A stretch of 29,310 nt of DNA, from the NCBI GenBank assembly GCA_027324025.1, contig DAHVYW010000041.1:1-29310 (forward strand), given 5' to 3'. This document shows, one piece after another, positions 7,967-15,200 of this stretch (position 1 is its first letter; every line of letters starts with the position of its first letter). The DNA comes from JAJZQD01 sp021847735. GTDB lineage: Bacteria; Bacillota; Thermincolia; Thermincolales; UBA2595. A program made the translations under genes and the position numbers. The notes under the pieces were generated by a model, which saw only the letters and a program-made list of their open reading frames with translations, made no database searches and was not told the DNA's origin.

Positions 7967-8847
7967 GACTGCTAAGGATTTTTGGGGTAGATATCCGCTT
8001 AAATATCTTTTTTATGCTATTATTTATAATTTACTGGTATTTTGGGGTTTTGGACCAGGCCCTGGTAATTTTTTGTGTGGTCTTTCTGCACGAAATAGGG
8101 CATGTTGTTGTGGCAGTTGGCTATGGCATAAAGGTCAGGGAGGTGGAACTGCTGCCTTTTGGAGGGGTAGCCAAGGTAGAAGACAGCATCGAGTTGGACC
8201 CGGTCATTGAGACTTATATCGCCCTGGGGGGGCCTTTGACAAACGGGTTTCTGGCCCTTGCGGGGTGGATATTGAATATGTACGGGATGGGAAACCAGCG
8301 ATGGCTCCCATTTTTTATTCAATGCAATTTGATGCTGGGCATATTTAACCTGCTGCCTGCCCTTCCCCTGGATGGTGGGCGTATTTTCCGGGCATTTAAG
8401 GCGCTCCGGGTGGGCCTCAAAAAAGCCACCGAACAATCGGTGGCCTTATCAAAATGGGTTGGTCTGGTAATGGCCGGGTTGGGGATTTGGTCCCTTGGCA
8501 CCGGCGGGGGCAAGTATCTTAATCTCTTGGTGCTTGCGGTGTTCCTCGTCTATTCTGCGGCGAAAGAGAAGGGTTCGGCAATGTATATTTTTATGAAATT
8601 TTTGGCCAGAAAAAAGGAAGAACTGTTCAGGGAGGGGGTACTCCTGGCCCGCCAAGTGGTAGCCCTGGAATCTTCACATATAAAAGATGTGGTGAAGTAC
8701 TTTGTCCCGAGAAAGTATCATTTGGTGGTAATTGTAGGAAGAGACCAAAGAGTGAAGGGGACCCTCACGGAAGGCGAAATCATTGAAGAAATGCTGGAGG
8801 GAGGACTGGAAACCCCAGTGGGGATGCTGGTGCAAAGGAAAAAATAA
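7963..8847 (+). CDS. spoIVFB: SpoIVFB-like intramembrane metalloprotease (site-2 protease, M50)
   Basis: SpoIVFB cleaves pro-sigma-K within the mother-cell membrane during sporulation. The 294-residue protein has several membrane segments. The zinc motif HEIGH is at residues 43-47, and the third ligand is Asp137 in LPALPLDGGR; these positions equal those known for Bacillus subtilis SpoIVFB (H43, E44, H47, D137). The C-terminal part (from about residue 225, SSHIKDVVKYFVPRKYHLVVIV) resembles a CBS-type domain, which binds ATP in the Bacillus enzyme. The ATG start overlaps the spoIVFA stop as ATGA. No sigK lies in the window to confirm the substrate. Confidence 0.92.
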   Translation: MRLLRIFGVDIRLNIFFMLLFIIYWYFGVLDQALVIFCVVFLHEIGHVVVAVGYGIKVREVELLPFGGVAKVEDSIELDPVIETYIALGGPLTNGFLALAGWILNMYGMGNQRWLPFFIQCNLMLGIFNLLPALPLDGGRIFRAFKALRVGLKKATEQSVALSKWVGLVMAGLGIWSLGTGGGKYLNLLVLAVFLVYSAAKEKGSAMYIFMKFLARKKEELFREGVLLARQVVALESSHIKDVVKYFVPRKYHLVVIVGRDQRVKGTLTEGEIIEEMLEGGLETPVGMLVQRKK

Positions 8848-8944
8848 AGGAGTTTCCGGGCATTTGTAGAATTAAATAATACCAACCTTTGGGTATACTA
8901 TTCTTTATAGTCAGCAAAGATGCGCAACCGGGAGGAGACCCCAG

Positions 8945-10819
8945 ATGAAACAGTTTATTGAAAACAATATCCTGCCCAAAGTGACCAAACCTGTTCGCTA
9001 CCAGGGAAATGAATGGAACTCTGTACACAAGGACTGGGATATGACGCCTGTCAGGATAGCTTTTGCCTTTCCTGATGTTTATGAAGTCGGGATGTCCCAC
9101 CTGGGATTGCGAATCTTGTACCATACTGTGAACCGCAGGGATGACGCCCTTATGGAAAGGGTCTTTGCTCCGTGGGTAGACATGGAACAAAAACTCAGGG
9201 AAAACAAAATTCCGTTGTTTTCACTGGAATCTTATAAACCCATCGCCGAATTTGATGCAGTGGCTTTCACCCTCCAATACGAGATGAGTTTTACCAACCT
9301 GTTGAATATCCTTGACCTCGGCGGGATTCCTTTAAGGGCATCGGCCAGAGACGACCGGTGGCCTTTGATTTTGGCGGGAGGGCCCACGGCGTACAATCCC
9401 GAACCTCTGGCCCCTTTTATTGACGCTTTTTTAATTGGTGAGGGGGAAGAAGCCCTTCCTGAAATTGTGGATGTAATCAAAAGATGGAAGCAAACACCAA
9501 ATAGGCCTGAAAAGTCGGATTTGTTAAAAGAACTTGCCAGGGTATCCGGTGTATATGTCCCTGAATTCTATGATGTCATTTATCATACGGATGGGACCAT
9601 CAAAGAGGTGGTCCCTAAGGTGTCTTTCGCCCCCGAAAAAGTGGTAAAGAGGGTTGTGCGGGATTTGGACAAGGCAGATTTTCCCACCAGCCCCATTGTC
9701 CCTTTTACGGAAGTCGTGCATGACAGGATTATGCTGGAAGTGCTCCGCGGGTGCAGCAGGGGCTGCCGTTTTTGCCAGGCGGGCATGATTTACCGTCCGG
9801 TACGGGAGAAAAACCCCGAAACGCTTCTGGAACAAGCGTCTCATTTGGTAAAAAATACGGGTTATGACGAGATTTCCCTGACTTCCCTGAGTACCGGCGA
9901 CTATTCCTGCGTTCAGGGAGTTTTGGAATCTTTAATGGACAAATACGGGTCCCAGGGTGTAGGGATTTCCTTGCCGTCATTGAGGGCTGATTCTTTTTCC
10001 GTAGAACTGGCCAAACAGGTTCAAAGGGTGAGAAAAACTACCCTTACCTTCGCACCGGAGGCTGGAACACAGCGCCTGCGGGATGTCATTAACAAGGGCG
10101 TGACCGAGGAAAACCTGATGGAAGCGACAGAAGGGGCGTTCCGGGCGGGTTGGACGGCGGTTAAGCTTTATTTTATGATAGGGCTGCCCACGGAAACCCA
10201 GGAAGATCTGGATGGCATTGCCGACCTGGCATACAAGGTTGTTGACATAGGCCGAAGTGTCCTGGGTGACCGGACGGGACGATTGAAGGTTACTGTCAGC
10301 GCCTCGTCATTTGTGCCAAAAGCCCATACCCCGTTTCAATGGGTACCCCAGGACAAAATAGAAGTTCTGAAAGAAAAGCAGCAGTATCTTGCACGTAGGC
10401 TGAAGCATCGCCGGATAGTCTTTAACTGGCATGACGCTCGTTTAAGTTTTACTGAAGCGGTTTTCGCCCGGGGCGGGCGCACGGTGGGGGATGCCCTGGA
10501 AAGGGCCTGGCAGTTGGGATGCAAGTTTGACAGCTGGAGCGACCATTTTAAGTTTGATAAATGGATGGAGGCCTTTGCCGATGTTGAACTGGACCCTTCA
10601 TTTTATGCCAACAGGCCTTTTCAACTTGATGAGGTCCTGCCTTGGGACCATATTGATGCCGGAATAAATAAAAAGTTCCTGGGATCGGAATTCGCAAAGG
10701 CCCTGGAATTACAAACAACTTCTGATTGCAGGTTTGATAAGTGCACTGGCTGCGGGGTGTGCCAAAACCTTCCGGTGATGAATGATTTAAAGGGGGGGAT
10801 AAGCGATGCCCCGTGTTAG
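8945..10819 (+). CDS. B12-binding-type radical SAM protein (TIGR03960-like)
   Basis: The 624-residue protein matches the conserved, uncharacterised radical SAM family TIGR03960 by pattern. The N-terminal half (FAFPDVYEVGMSHLGLRILYHTVN) resembles the cobalamin-binding fold of such enzymes. The [4Fe-4S]/SAM motif CxxxCxxC is seen as CSRGCRFC near residue 270, followed by the barrel (SLTSLSTGDYSCV, TLTFAPEAGTQRLRDVINKGVTE). The C-terminus carries a further Cys cluster (CRFDKCTGCGVC) that could bind another iron-sulfur centre. The ATG follows GGGAGGAGACC. It overlaps the next gene by 14 bases, and rng follows, an arrangement common in clostridia. The reaction is not known; a role in RNA modification is only suggested by its neighbours. 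Confidence 0.9.
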   Translation: MKQFIENNILPKVTKPVRYQGNEWNSVHKDWDMTPVRIAFAFPDVYEVGMSHLGLRILYHTVNRRDDALMERVFAPWVDMEQKLRENKIPLFSLESYKPIAEFDAVAFTLQYEMSFTNLLNILDLGGIPLRASARDDRWPLILAGGPTAYNPEPLAPFIDAFLIGEGEEALPEIVDVIKRWKQTPNRPEKSDLLKELARVSGVYVPEFYDVIYHTDGTIKEVVPKVSFAPEKVVKRVVRDLDKADFPTSPIVPFTEVVHDRIMLEVLRGCSRGCRFCQAGMIYRPVREKNPETLLEQASHLVKNTGYDEISLTSLSTGDYSCVQGVLESLMDKYGSQGVGISLPSLRADSFSVELAKQVQRVRKTTLTFAPEAGTQRLRDVINKGVTEENLMEATEGAFRAGWTAVKLYFMIGLPTETQEDLDGIADLAYKVVDIGRSVLGDRTGRLKVTVSASSFVPKAHTPFQWVPQDKIEVLKEKQQYLARRLKHRRIVFNWHDARLSFTEAVFARGGRTVGDALERAWQLGCKFDSWSDHFKFDKWMEAFADVELDPSFYANRPFQLDEVLPWDHIDAGINKKFLGSEFAKALELQTTSDCRFDKCTGCGVCQNLPVMNDLKGGISDAPC

Positions 10820-11516
10820 GATGGAATTTTCCAAAGGTGATCAGGTCCGGTTCCTGTCACACCTCGATATGATTAAGGCCTTTGAACGGGCGATTCGCCG
10901 CGCAGAAATTCCTATTGCCTTTTCGGAAGGCTTCAACCCCCACCCCAGGATGAACTTTGCCTCTGCGGTGGCGGTAGGGGTGACCAGTGAAAGGGAATAT
11001 GTTGACATTGAACTCCGACCCGGCGCAGATACAAATGACATCGTAGAAAGGCTGGCCCAGGCACTTCCACCCGGGATTTGTGTGAAAAGAGGGCAGCCGG
11101 TCCCCGACAGTACCCCGGCGTTAATGGCTGAAGTTAACCGGGCTGTCTATAAAGTTATCGCAGCTCCAAAGGGCCCAATAGATTCGGGCCTACTGGAGAC
11201 CAAGTTAAATGATTTTATGAACCGGCCGGAAGTAGTCGTCACCAAGAGGACAAAAAAAGGCCCGCGGCAAAAAGATATCCGCCCGGGTATTGTAGGTCTG
11301 CAGGGAACTACAGAGAATTCTACGGTGGATTTTTCGATTATTACTTTTACCGGCAGTGAAGGAAATATCCGCCCGGAGGAAGTGGTTTACGCTTTTACTG
11401 AATGGTCCGGCCTGCCGCTTGACGGTGATTCCCTTTATATCAGGCGAATAGCTTTGTACATTGAAAAAGACGGGAAACTGGTAAGCCCAATGGACATACA
11501 TATGCCATTGTGCTAA
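10806..11516 (+). CDS. DUF2344/TIGR03936 radical SAM-associated protein
   Basis: This 236-residue protein is the usual partner of TIGR03960 radical SAM proteins and is sometimes fused to them. The N-terminus carries the family signature RMEFSKGDQVRFLSHLDMIKAFERAIRRAEIPIAFSEGFNPHPR in broken form: KGDQVRFLSHLD, then RRAEIPIAFSEGFNPHPRM. The C-terminal half is less conserved. The ATG start lies inside the 3' end of the upstream gene with GGGGGGAT before it, so the two are translationally coupled. The function is unknown; it is inferred to act with the radical SAM enzyme on a shared substrate. rng starts 48 bases downstream with its own strong ribosome binding site. Confidence 0.88.
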   Translation: MPRVRMEFSKGDQVRFLSHLDMIKAFERAIRRAEIPIAFSEGFNPHPRMNFASAVAVGVTSEREYVDIELRPGADTNDIVERLAQALPPGICVKRGQPVPDSTPALMAEVNRAVYKVIAAPKGPIDSGLLETKLNDFMNRPEVVVTKRTKKGPRQKDIRPGIVGLQGTTENSTVDFSIITFTGSEGNIRPEEVVYAFTEWSGLPLDGDSLYIRRIALYIEKDGKLVSPMDIHMPLC

Positions 11517-11564
11517 AGCAGGGACCTTACTTTATACAATTTTATCGGGCAGGAGGTGATTTTG

Positions 11565-13259
11565 ATGCTAAAAGAAATTCTGGTGAATGTAAGGGAAGAG
11601 GAAACCCGGGTAGCGGTATTGGAAGATAAAGTGGTTGTGGAGATTTACATCGAGCGGTCGTTAAACCAGAGACTTGTTGGTAACATATACAAAGGCAAAG
11701 TCGAAAATGTTCTGCCGGGGATGCAGGCGGCCTTTGTAGACATCGGTCTTGAGAAAAATGCGTTTCTTTTTGTTGAGGACGCCTTACCGCCTGGGAGAAC
11801 GGGTGATGAAGATACAGGGTCGGGAACTCACCCAAGCATTACCGATGTCCTGAAGGAAGGCCAGGAAATCCTGGTCCAGATTGCCAAAGAACCTATTGGC
11901 ACTAAGGGCGCCCGGGTGACTACCCACATAACCCTGCCGGGGCGGTATCTGGTTTTGATGCCAACTGTGGACTATGTCGGAATCTCCAGGCGAATTGAAG
12001 ATGAGAAGGAACGGGAACGCCTCCGGGAGGTTGCTGAAAGAGTCAAGCCGCCGGGAATGGGATTAATAGTCAGGACCATTGCGGAAGGTTTAACGGAGGA
12101 AGAGCAGCAACAGGATATCTCACTGCTGACAAAGCTTTGGAAGAAGGTGCAAAACAGGGCCTACCACGGTCCCGTGCCAAACCTCATTCACAAGGATTTG
12201 GAACTGGTCCAGAGAATCCTCAGGGACCTCTTCACAGAAGACATTGATAACCTGATTATAGATTCACGGTACGAATACGAAAAAGTAATAGAACTCATGG
12301 AACTTATTTCCCCCGAATTAAAAAACAGGGTTACCCTGTACGAACAGGATAACCTGTTTGAAAAATACGGGGTAGAAGATGAGATCGAGAAAATCTTAAA
12401 GCCGAGAGTATGGTTAAAGTGCGGCGGCTATATTGTGATTGACCAAACGGAAGCCCTCACCGCCATCGATGTGAACACCGGGAAATATGTAGGCAGTACA
12501 AATCTTGCCGATACAGTGTTAAAGACCAATCTGGAAGCCGGTGTTGAGATTGCCAGACAGCTGCGGCTGAGGAATATCGGTGGAATCATCATTATTGACT
12601 TCATCGACATGCCAGACCAGGCGCATCAGAGTCAGGTTATGATGCGGGTGGAGGAAGAAATTAAAAAGGATAAGATTAAGACCAACCTCCTGGGCCTGAC
12701 CCAGCTGGGCCTGGTGGAAATGACCAGAAAAAAGGTGCGCCAGGGTCTGGAGAACGTGCTGCTGAAACAGTGTCCATACTGTGAGGGTAAGGGCAAAGTC
12801 TTATCTGAAGAAACCATAAGCATAAGAGCCATGAATGAAATCTTTAAACTGGCCCAGCACACCGGTGCAGAGGCGATTCTGGTGGAAGTGCACCCATCTG
12901 TGGCATCTCTGCTTATAGGCAGCGGGGGGGCGAACCTCCGCGACGTTGAAGCGAAAACGCGAAAGCACATAATAGTCAGGGGGTGCGAGCATTACCACCA
13001 GGAAGTAATCAATATCCGAGCCCTACACTCTCAGTCTGAGATTGATGCCATCGGGGTCCCGGTCCGGCCCGGCCAGATTTTGGAAGTAAAAGTCGATGAG
13101 CCCCATGCTTCAAATATTTATGACGGCATCGGGAGGGTTAACGGCTTTATTGTGGATATAGACGGGGCAAGCTCGTTTATCGGGGAAACCGTTCCGGTGG
13201 AGATAACCAAGGTATACCGTACTTACTGTAAAGCTAAGCTTGTTGATGTGCACAAATAA
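11565..13259 (+). CDS. rng: Ribonuclease G/E family endoribonuclease
   Basis: RNase G/E cuts single-stranded RNA and acts in rRNA 5' maturation and mRNA decay. The 564-residue protein has the short Rng layout without the long RNase E scaffold tail. An S1-type RNA-binding domain comes first (GNIYKGKVENVLPGMQAAFVDIG), then the 5'-sensor and DNase I-like catalytic core with acidic motifs in TAIDVNTGKYVG and IIIIDFIDMP, and a zinc-link CPYC motif. ATG 11565 was chosen over GTG 11556 because the latter lies inside the AGGAGG ribosome binding site (11551-11556). It ends the radical SAM operon, just before a strong hairpin. Confidence 0.95.
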   Translation: MLKEILVNVREEETRVAVLEDKVVVEIYIERSLNQRLVGNIYKGKVENVLPGMQAAFVDIGLEKNAFLFVEDALPPGRTGDEDTGSGTHPSITDVLKEGQEILVQIAKEPIGTKGARVTTHITLPGRYLVLMPTVDYVGISRRIEDEKERERLREVAERVKPPGMGLIVRTIAEGLTEEEQQQDISLLTKLWKKVQNRAYHGPVPNLIHKDLELVQRILRDLFTEDIDNLIIDSRYEYEKVIELMELISPELKNRVTLYEQDNLFEKYGVEDEIEKILKPRVWLKCGGYIVIDQTEALTAIDVNTGKYVGSTNLADTVLKTNLEAGVEIARQLRLRNIGGIIIIDFIDMPDQAHQSQVMMRVEEEIKKDKIKTNLLGLTQLGLVEMTRKKVRQGLENVLLKQCPYCEGKGKVLSEETISIRAMNEIFKLAQHTGAEAILVEVHPSVASLLIGSGGANLRDVEAKTRKHIIVRGCEHYHQEVINIRALHSQSEIDAIGVPVRPGQILEVKVDEPHASNIYDGIGRVNGFIVDIDGASSFIGETVPVEITKVYRTYCKAKLVDVHK

Positions 13260-13271
13260 GAACCGTAAACA

Positions 13272-13305
13272 GGGGTGTCCCAAAAAGTTAATTTTGGGAC
13301 ACCCC
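13272..13305. terminator. Strong hairpin between convergent rng and hydrolase remnant
   Basis: GGGGTGTCCCAAAA pairs perfectly with TTTTGGGACACCCC (14 bp, 6-base loop). It lies between convergent genes and could terminate from both sides, although the downstream T run is short. Confidence 0.75.
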
Positions 13306-13309
13306 CCCC

Positions 13310-13735
13310 TTACTCTGTGATAAACTTTTTGACCTTTTCGATGATTTCCTTCTGGATATCAAGGGTATCGGCGTAACTTTGGTCAAAACCCAAACCGTGG
13401 TCTGCCCCAGGATAGCTGTCAATCAAAGCCTCCTGGAAGACTTCTTCCGCCGATACATTATCGCAATAAGGGTCATTGCTGCCGAAAACAACATACAGGT
13501 CTTTGATTTTTTTAACGAACTCAGCCCACACGGGAAAAATCGTATCACCTTTATCCCAATTCCAAGACTCCACCTTCTAGAAGGTGGAGTCTTGGAATTG
13601 GGATAAAAAGTGGTTAATGGTGTAACCTCTCCCCGGAAGGATTACAAAGGCTTTGTCAGGTTTATTGCCGGCGAACATCGAAAACGCCTCAATTGGCCTT
13701 CCGTCCGTGGGGATCTTGATGTCTTCGGTAATCAT
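13310..13735 (-). pseudogene. Alpha/beta hydrolase remnant, interrupted by a palindrome and internally deleted
   Basis: Two fragments of one gene are visible on the minus strand. The N-terminal piece starts at ATG 13735 with AAGGAG upstream and reads MITEDIKIPTDGRPIEAF, then KAFVILPGRGYTINHF. It runs into the 58-bp palindrome, which supplies a TAG stop. The C-terminal piece begins at the other palindrome edge and reads GDTIFPVWAEFVKKIKDL, then VVFGSNDPYC and SYPGADHGLG, ending at 13310. These contain the Asp and His of a Ser-His-Asp hydrolase triad, but the middle with the nucleophile Ser (GxSxG) is missing. Family members are roughly 200 residues, so some 80-100 codons appear lost. The product cannot be an active hydrolase. 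Confidence 0.8.
13550..13607. repeat. 58-bp perfect palindrome made of a repeat end in inverted duplicate
   Basis: The segment is perfectly self-complementary about CTAG at 13577-13580, giving two 29-base arms. The right arm matches the 3' end of the 116-bp repeat at 15062 over 31 bases (13578-13608 versus 15151-15181), extending 4 bases past the boundary shared with the second copy. The left arm is the same sequence inverted. It sits inside the hydrolase remnant, at the junction where the central codons are missing. Confidence 0.93.
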
Positions 13736-13876
13736 GTTTATCTGACTCCTTCCCTGGTCGTACTTCGTTACCGGTATTCATTAATGAACCCCTTTTATTC
13801 GTTGTAACTAACATACGTGGCAGGGGTGTTTTCTGTGTAGAACCGGTGGAGGTTTGAACTCGTTTTTACTGCAGCC

Positions 13877-13905
13877 TTGACAAAACAAAAGGCGTACTAT
13901 AAAAT
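13877..13905 (+). promoter_or_regulatory. Sigma-A promoter of the rplU operon
   Basis: A perfect -35 TTGACA (13877-13882), 17-bp spacer and -10 TAAAAT (13900-13905, one mismatch to consensus) lie about 122 bases before rplU. This gives a transcript with a leader of roughly 110 bases. Confidence 0.85.
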
Positions 13906-13911
13906 ATTGTA

Positions 13912-14020
13912 CTGTAGGCGAAGTCTGTGACTTTGCTGAAAACCGCTCAGTAAGGGCGGGCGGCTGAAAAGCTGTCCACAAACGGTACCGTGCCTGGTCT
14001 GGCGAGTCCAAAGAGGGAGG
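13912..14020 (+). promoter_or_regulatory. Structured 5' leader of rplU (ribosomal protein L21 leader candidate)
   Basis: Between the promoter and the rplU ribosome binding site lie several hairpin-forming pairs: GCGAAGTC with GACTTTGC (one G:U), CCGCTC with GGGCGG-type pairing, and GGCT-GAAA-AGCT. In Firmicutes the rplU mRNA commonly starts with an autoregulatory L21 leader. The position, size and multi-stem layout fit, but I could not compare with the covariance model. Confidence 0.55.
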
Positions 14021-14027
14021 TGTATTT

Positions 14028-14342
14028 ATGTACGCCATTATTGCTACCGGTGGTAAGCAGTACCGTGTGGAAGAGGGCGACGTCATTTTTGTTGAGAAGC
14101 TTAATGCCAACGAAGGTGAGACTGTTGAAATCAGCGAGGTATTGGCTGTAGTAGGCAACAAAGGGGGCCTCAAGTTAGGTTCTCCGCATGTTGACGGGGC
14201 AAAAGTAGTTTTGAAGGTTCTGGGCCAGGGTAAAGCCAAGAAAGTTATTGTCTTTAAATACAAGGCCAAGAAAAACTACCGCCGCAAAACCGGTCATCGT
14301 CAGCCTTATACAAAGGTTGCCGTAGAAAAAATTGAAGCCTAA
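14028..14342 (+). CDS. rplU: 50S ribosomal protein L21
   Basis: The 104-residue protein is a normal-length bL21, which binds 23S rRNA in the large subunit. The family start MYAIIATGGKQYRVEEGD is directly visible, and the C-terminus has the usual basic KAKKNYRRKTGHRQPYT segment. The ATG is preceded by GGGAGGTG. It is the first gene of rplU-prp-rpmA, an order conserved across Firmicutes, with 11 bases to the next start. Expression is probably controlled by the structured leader upstream. Confidence 0.98.
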   Translation: MYAIIATGGKQYRVEEGDVIFVEKLNANEGETVEISEVLAVVGNKGGLKLGSPHVDGAKVVLKVLGQGKAKKVIVFKYKAKKNYRRKTGHRQPYTKVAVEKIEA

Positions 14343-14353
14343 GGTTGAAGGTT

Positions 14354-14692
14354 ATGATTATCGTTTCGGTTACCAGATTGGAAGGAACAATAAAGGGGTA
14401 TAGTATCAAAGGCCACGCCGGATACAAGCCCCGGGGCGAGGATATAGTCTGCGCGGCTGTATCGATGCTTGCCCAGACAACCGTATTGGGGCTGAGCCGA
14501 TATATTAAGGATGGACTACAATGTAGTGTTGACGACTCTGGGGTACTAAAATGCAGCTTGCCCGAAAAGCTTGATGAGCATGACCAAATCCGGGCAGAAG
14601 CCATTTTAGAAACAATGGTAGCCGGACTCAGAAACCTGCAAAAAAATTATTCCAAGCATATAAGAGTTTTTAGGAGGAGGTGGACCTCATGA
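14354..14692 (+). CDS. prp: Ribosomal-processing cysteine protease Prp
   Basis: Prp (YsxB family) removes a short N-terminal extension from ribosomal protein L27 in Firmicutes and relatives. The catalytic His and Cys are visible in the conserved GHAGY and EDIVCAAVS motifs. ATG 14354 (MIIVSVTRLEG) was preferred over TTG 14345 because family members start at this point and GAAGG lies just before it; the TTG would be only two bases after the rplU stop with no usable site. The 112-residue length is normal. The stop overlaps the rpmA start as ATGA, coupling the protease to its substrate. Confidence 0.95.
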   Translation: MIIVSVTRLEGTIKGYSIKGHAGYKPRGEDIVCAAVSMLAQTTVLGLSRYIKDGLQCSVDDSGVLKCSLPEKLDEHDQIRAEAILETMVAGLRNLQKNYSKHIRVFRRRWTS

Positions 14693-14979
14693 TAAATATT
14701 AATCTGCAGTTGTTTGCTCACAAAAAAGGGGTTGGAAGCTCCCGGAACGGGCGTGATTCGAATCCCCAATACCTTGGTGTGAAACGCTCTGACGGGATGT
14801 ATGTTACCGCAGGGAACATCCTGGTTCGCCAGCGGGGAACAAAGATACACCCGGGCAACAATGTTGGCCTTGGTAAAGATGATACTCTGTTTGCCTTAAT
14901 CGACGGTTTAGTAAAGTACGAAAGAAAAGGCAAAGACAAGAAACAAGTCAGCGTTTACACCCAAGCTGTTTCAATGTAA
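14689..14979 (+). CDS. rpmA: 50S ribosomal protein L27 with Prp-cleavable N-terminus
   Basis: bL27 reaches into the peptidyl transferase centre with its N-terminal tail. The 96-residue protein starts MININLQLFAHKKGVGSSRN. The LQLFA segment before HKKG matches the extension that Prp removes in Firmicutes, and processing exposes the functional tail. The body shows KRSDGMYVTAGNILVRQRGT and HPGNNVGLGKDDTLFAL, typical of L27. ATG 14689 is used because GTG 14680 lies within the AGGAGGAGG ribosome binding site. It overlaps prp by 4 bases and is followed by a strong terminator. Confidence 0.98.
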   Translation: MININLQLFAHKKGVGSSRNGRDSNPQYLGVKRSDGMYVTAGNILVRQRGTKIHPGNNVGLGKDDTLFALIDGLVKYERKGKDKKQVSVYTQAVSM

Positions 14980-14990
14980 TTAAATCGGAA

Positions 14991-15023
14991 AAAACCCGGT
15001 CTTCGGACCGGGTTTTAGTTTTT
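14991..15023 (+). terminator. Rho-independent terminator of the rplU-prp-rpmA operon
   Basis: An 11-bp perfect stem (AAAACCCGGTC with GACCGGGTTTT) capped by a stable TTCG tetraloop is followed by AGTTTTTT. Confidence 0.95.
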
Positions 15024-15061
15024 TGGGATAAGGTATACATTCAGGGAAATAATAACTCTGT

Positions 15062-15177
15062 AAGTGAACTCGTTCAGCTAAAGCTGAACATCGAAACTTC
15101 AGTGGGGGACTCTACCCCCACTGAAGCAGAAAAGTGGAAACTCCACCTAATAGAAGGTGGAGTCTTGGAATTGGGAT
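15062..15177. repeat. 116-bp three-hairpin repeat, copy 1
   Basis: This block is identical over all 116 bases to 27309-27424. It folds into three successive hairpins: GTTCAGC/GCTGAAC (15072-15089), a 12-bp stem CTTCAGTGGGGG/CCCCCACTGAAG (15097-15126) and ACTCCACCT/AGGTGGAGT (15140-15163). It has no coding capacity. The hairpin layout and absence of obvious terminal inverted repeats resemble small non-autonomous relatives of IS200/IS605 elements, which is an inference; no transposase is nearby. Confidence 0.92.
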
Positions 15178-15200
15178 AAAATCTAGGGAATTGGTGCTAT

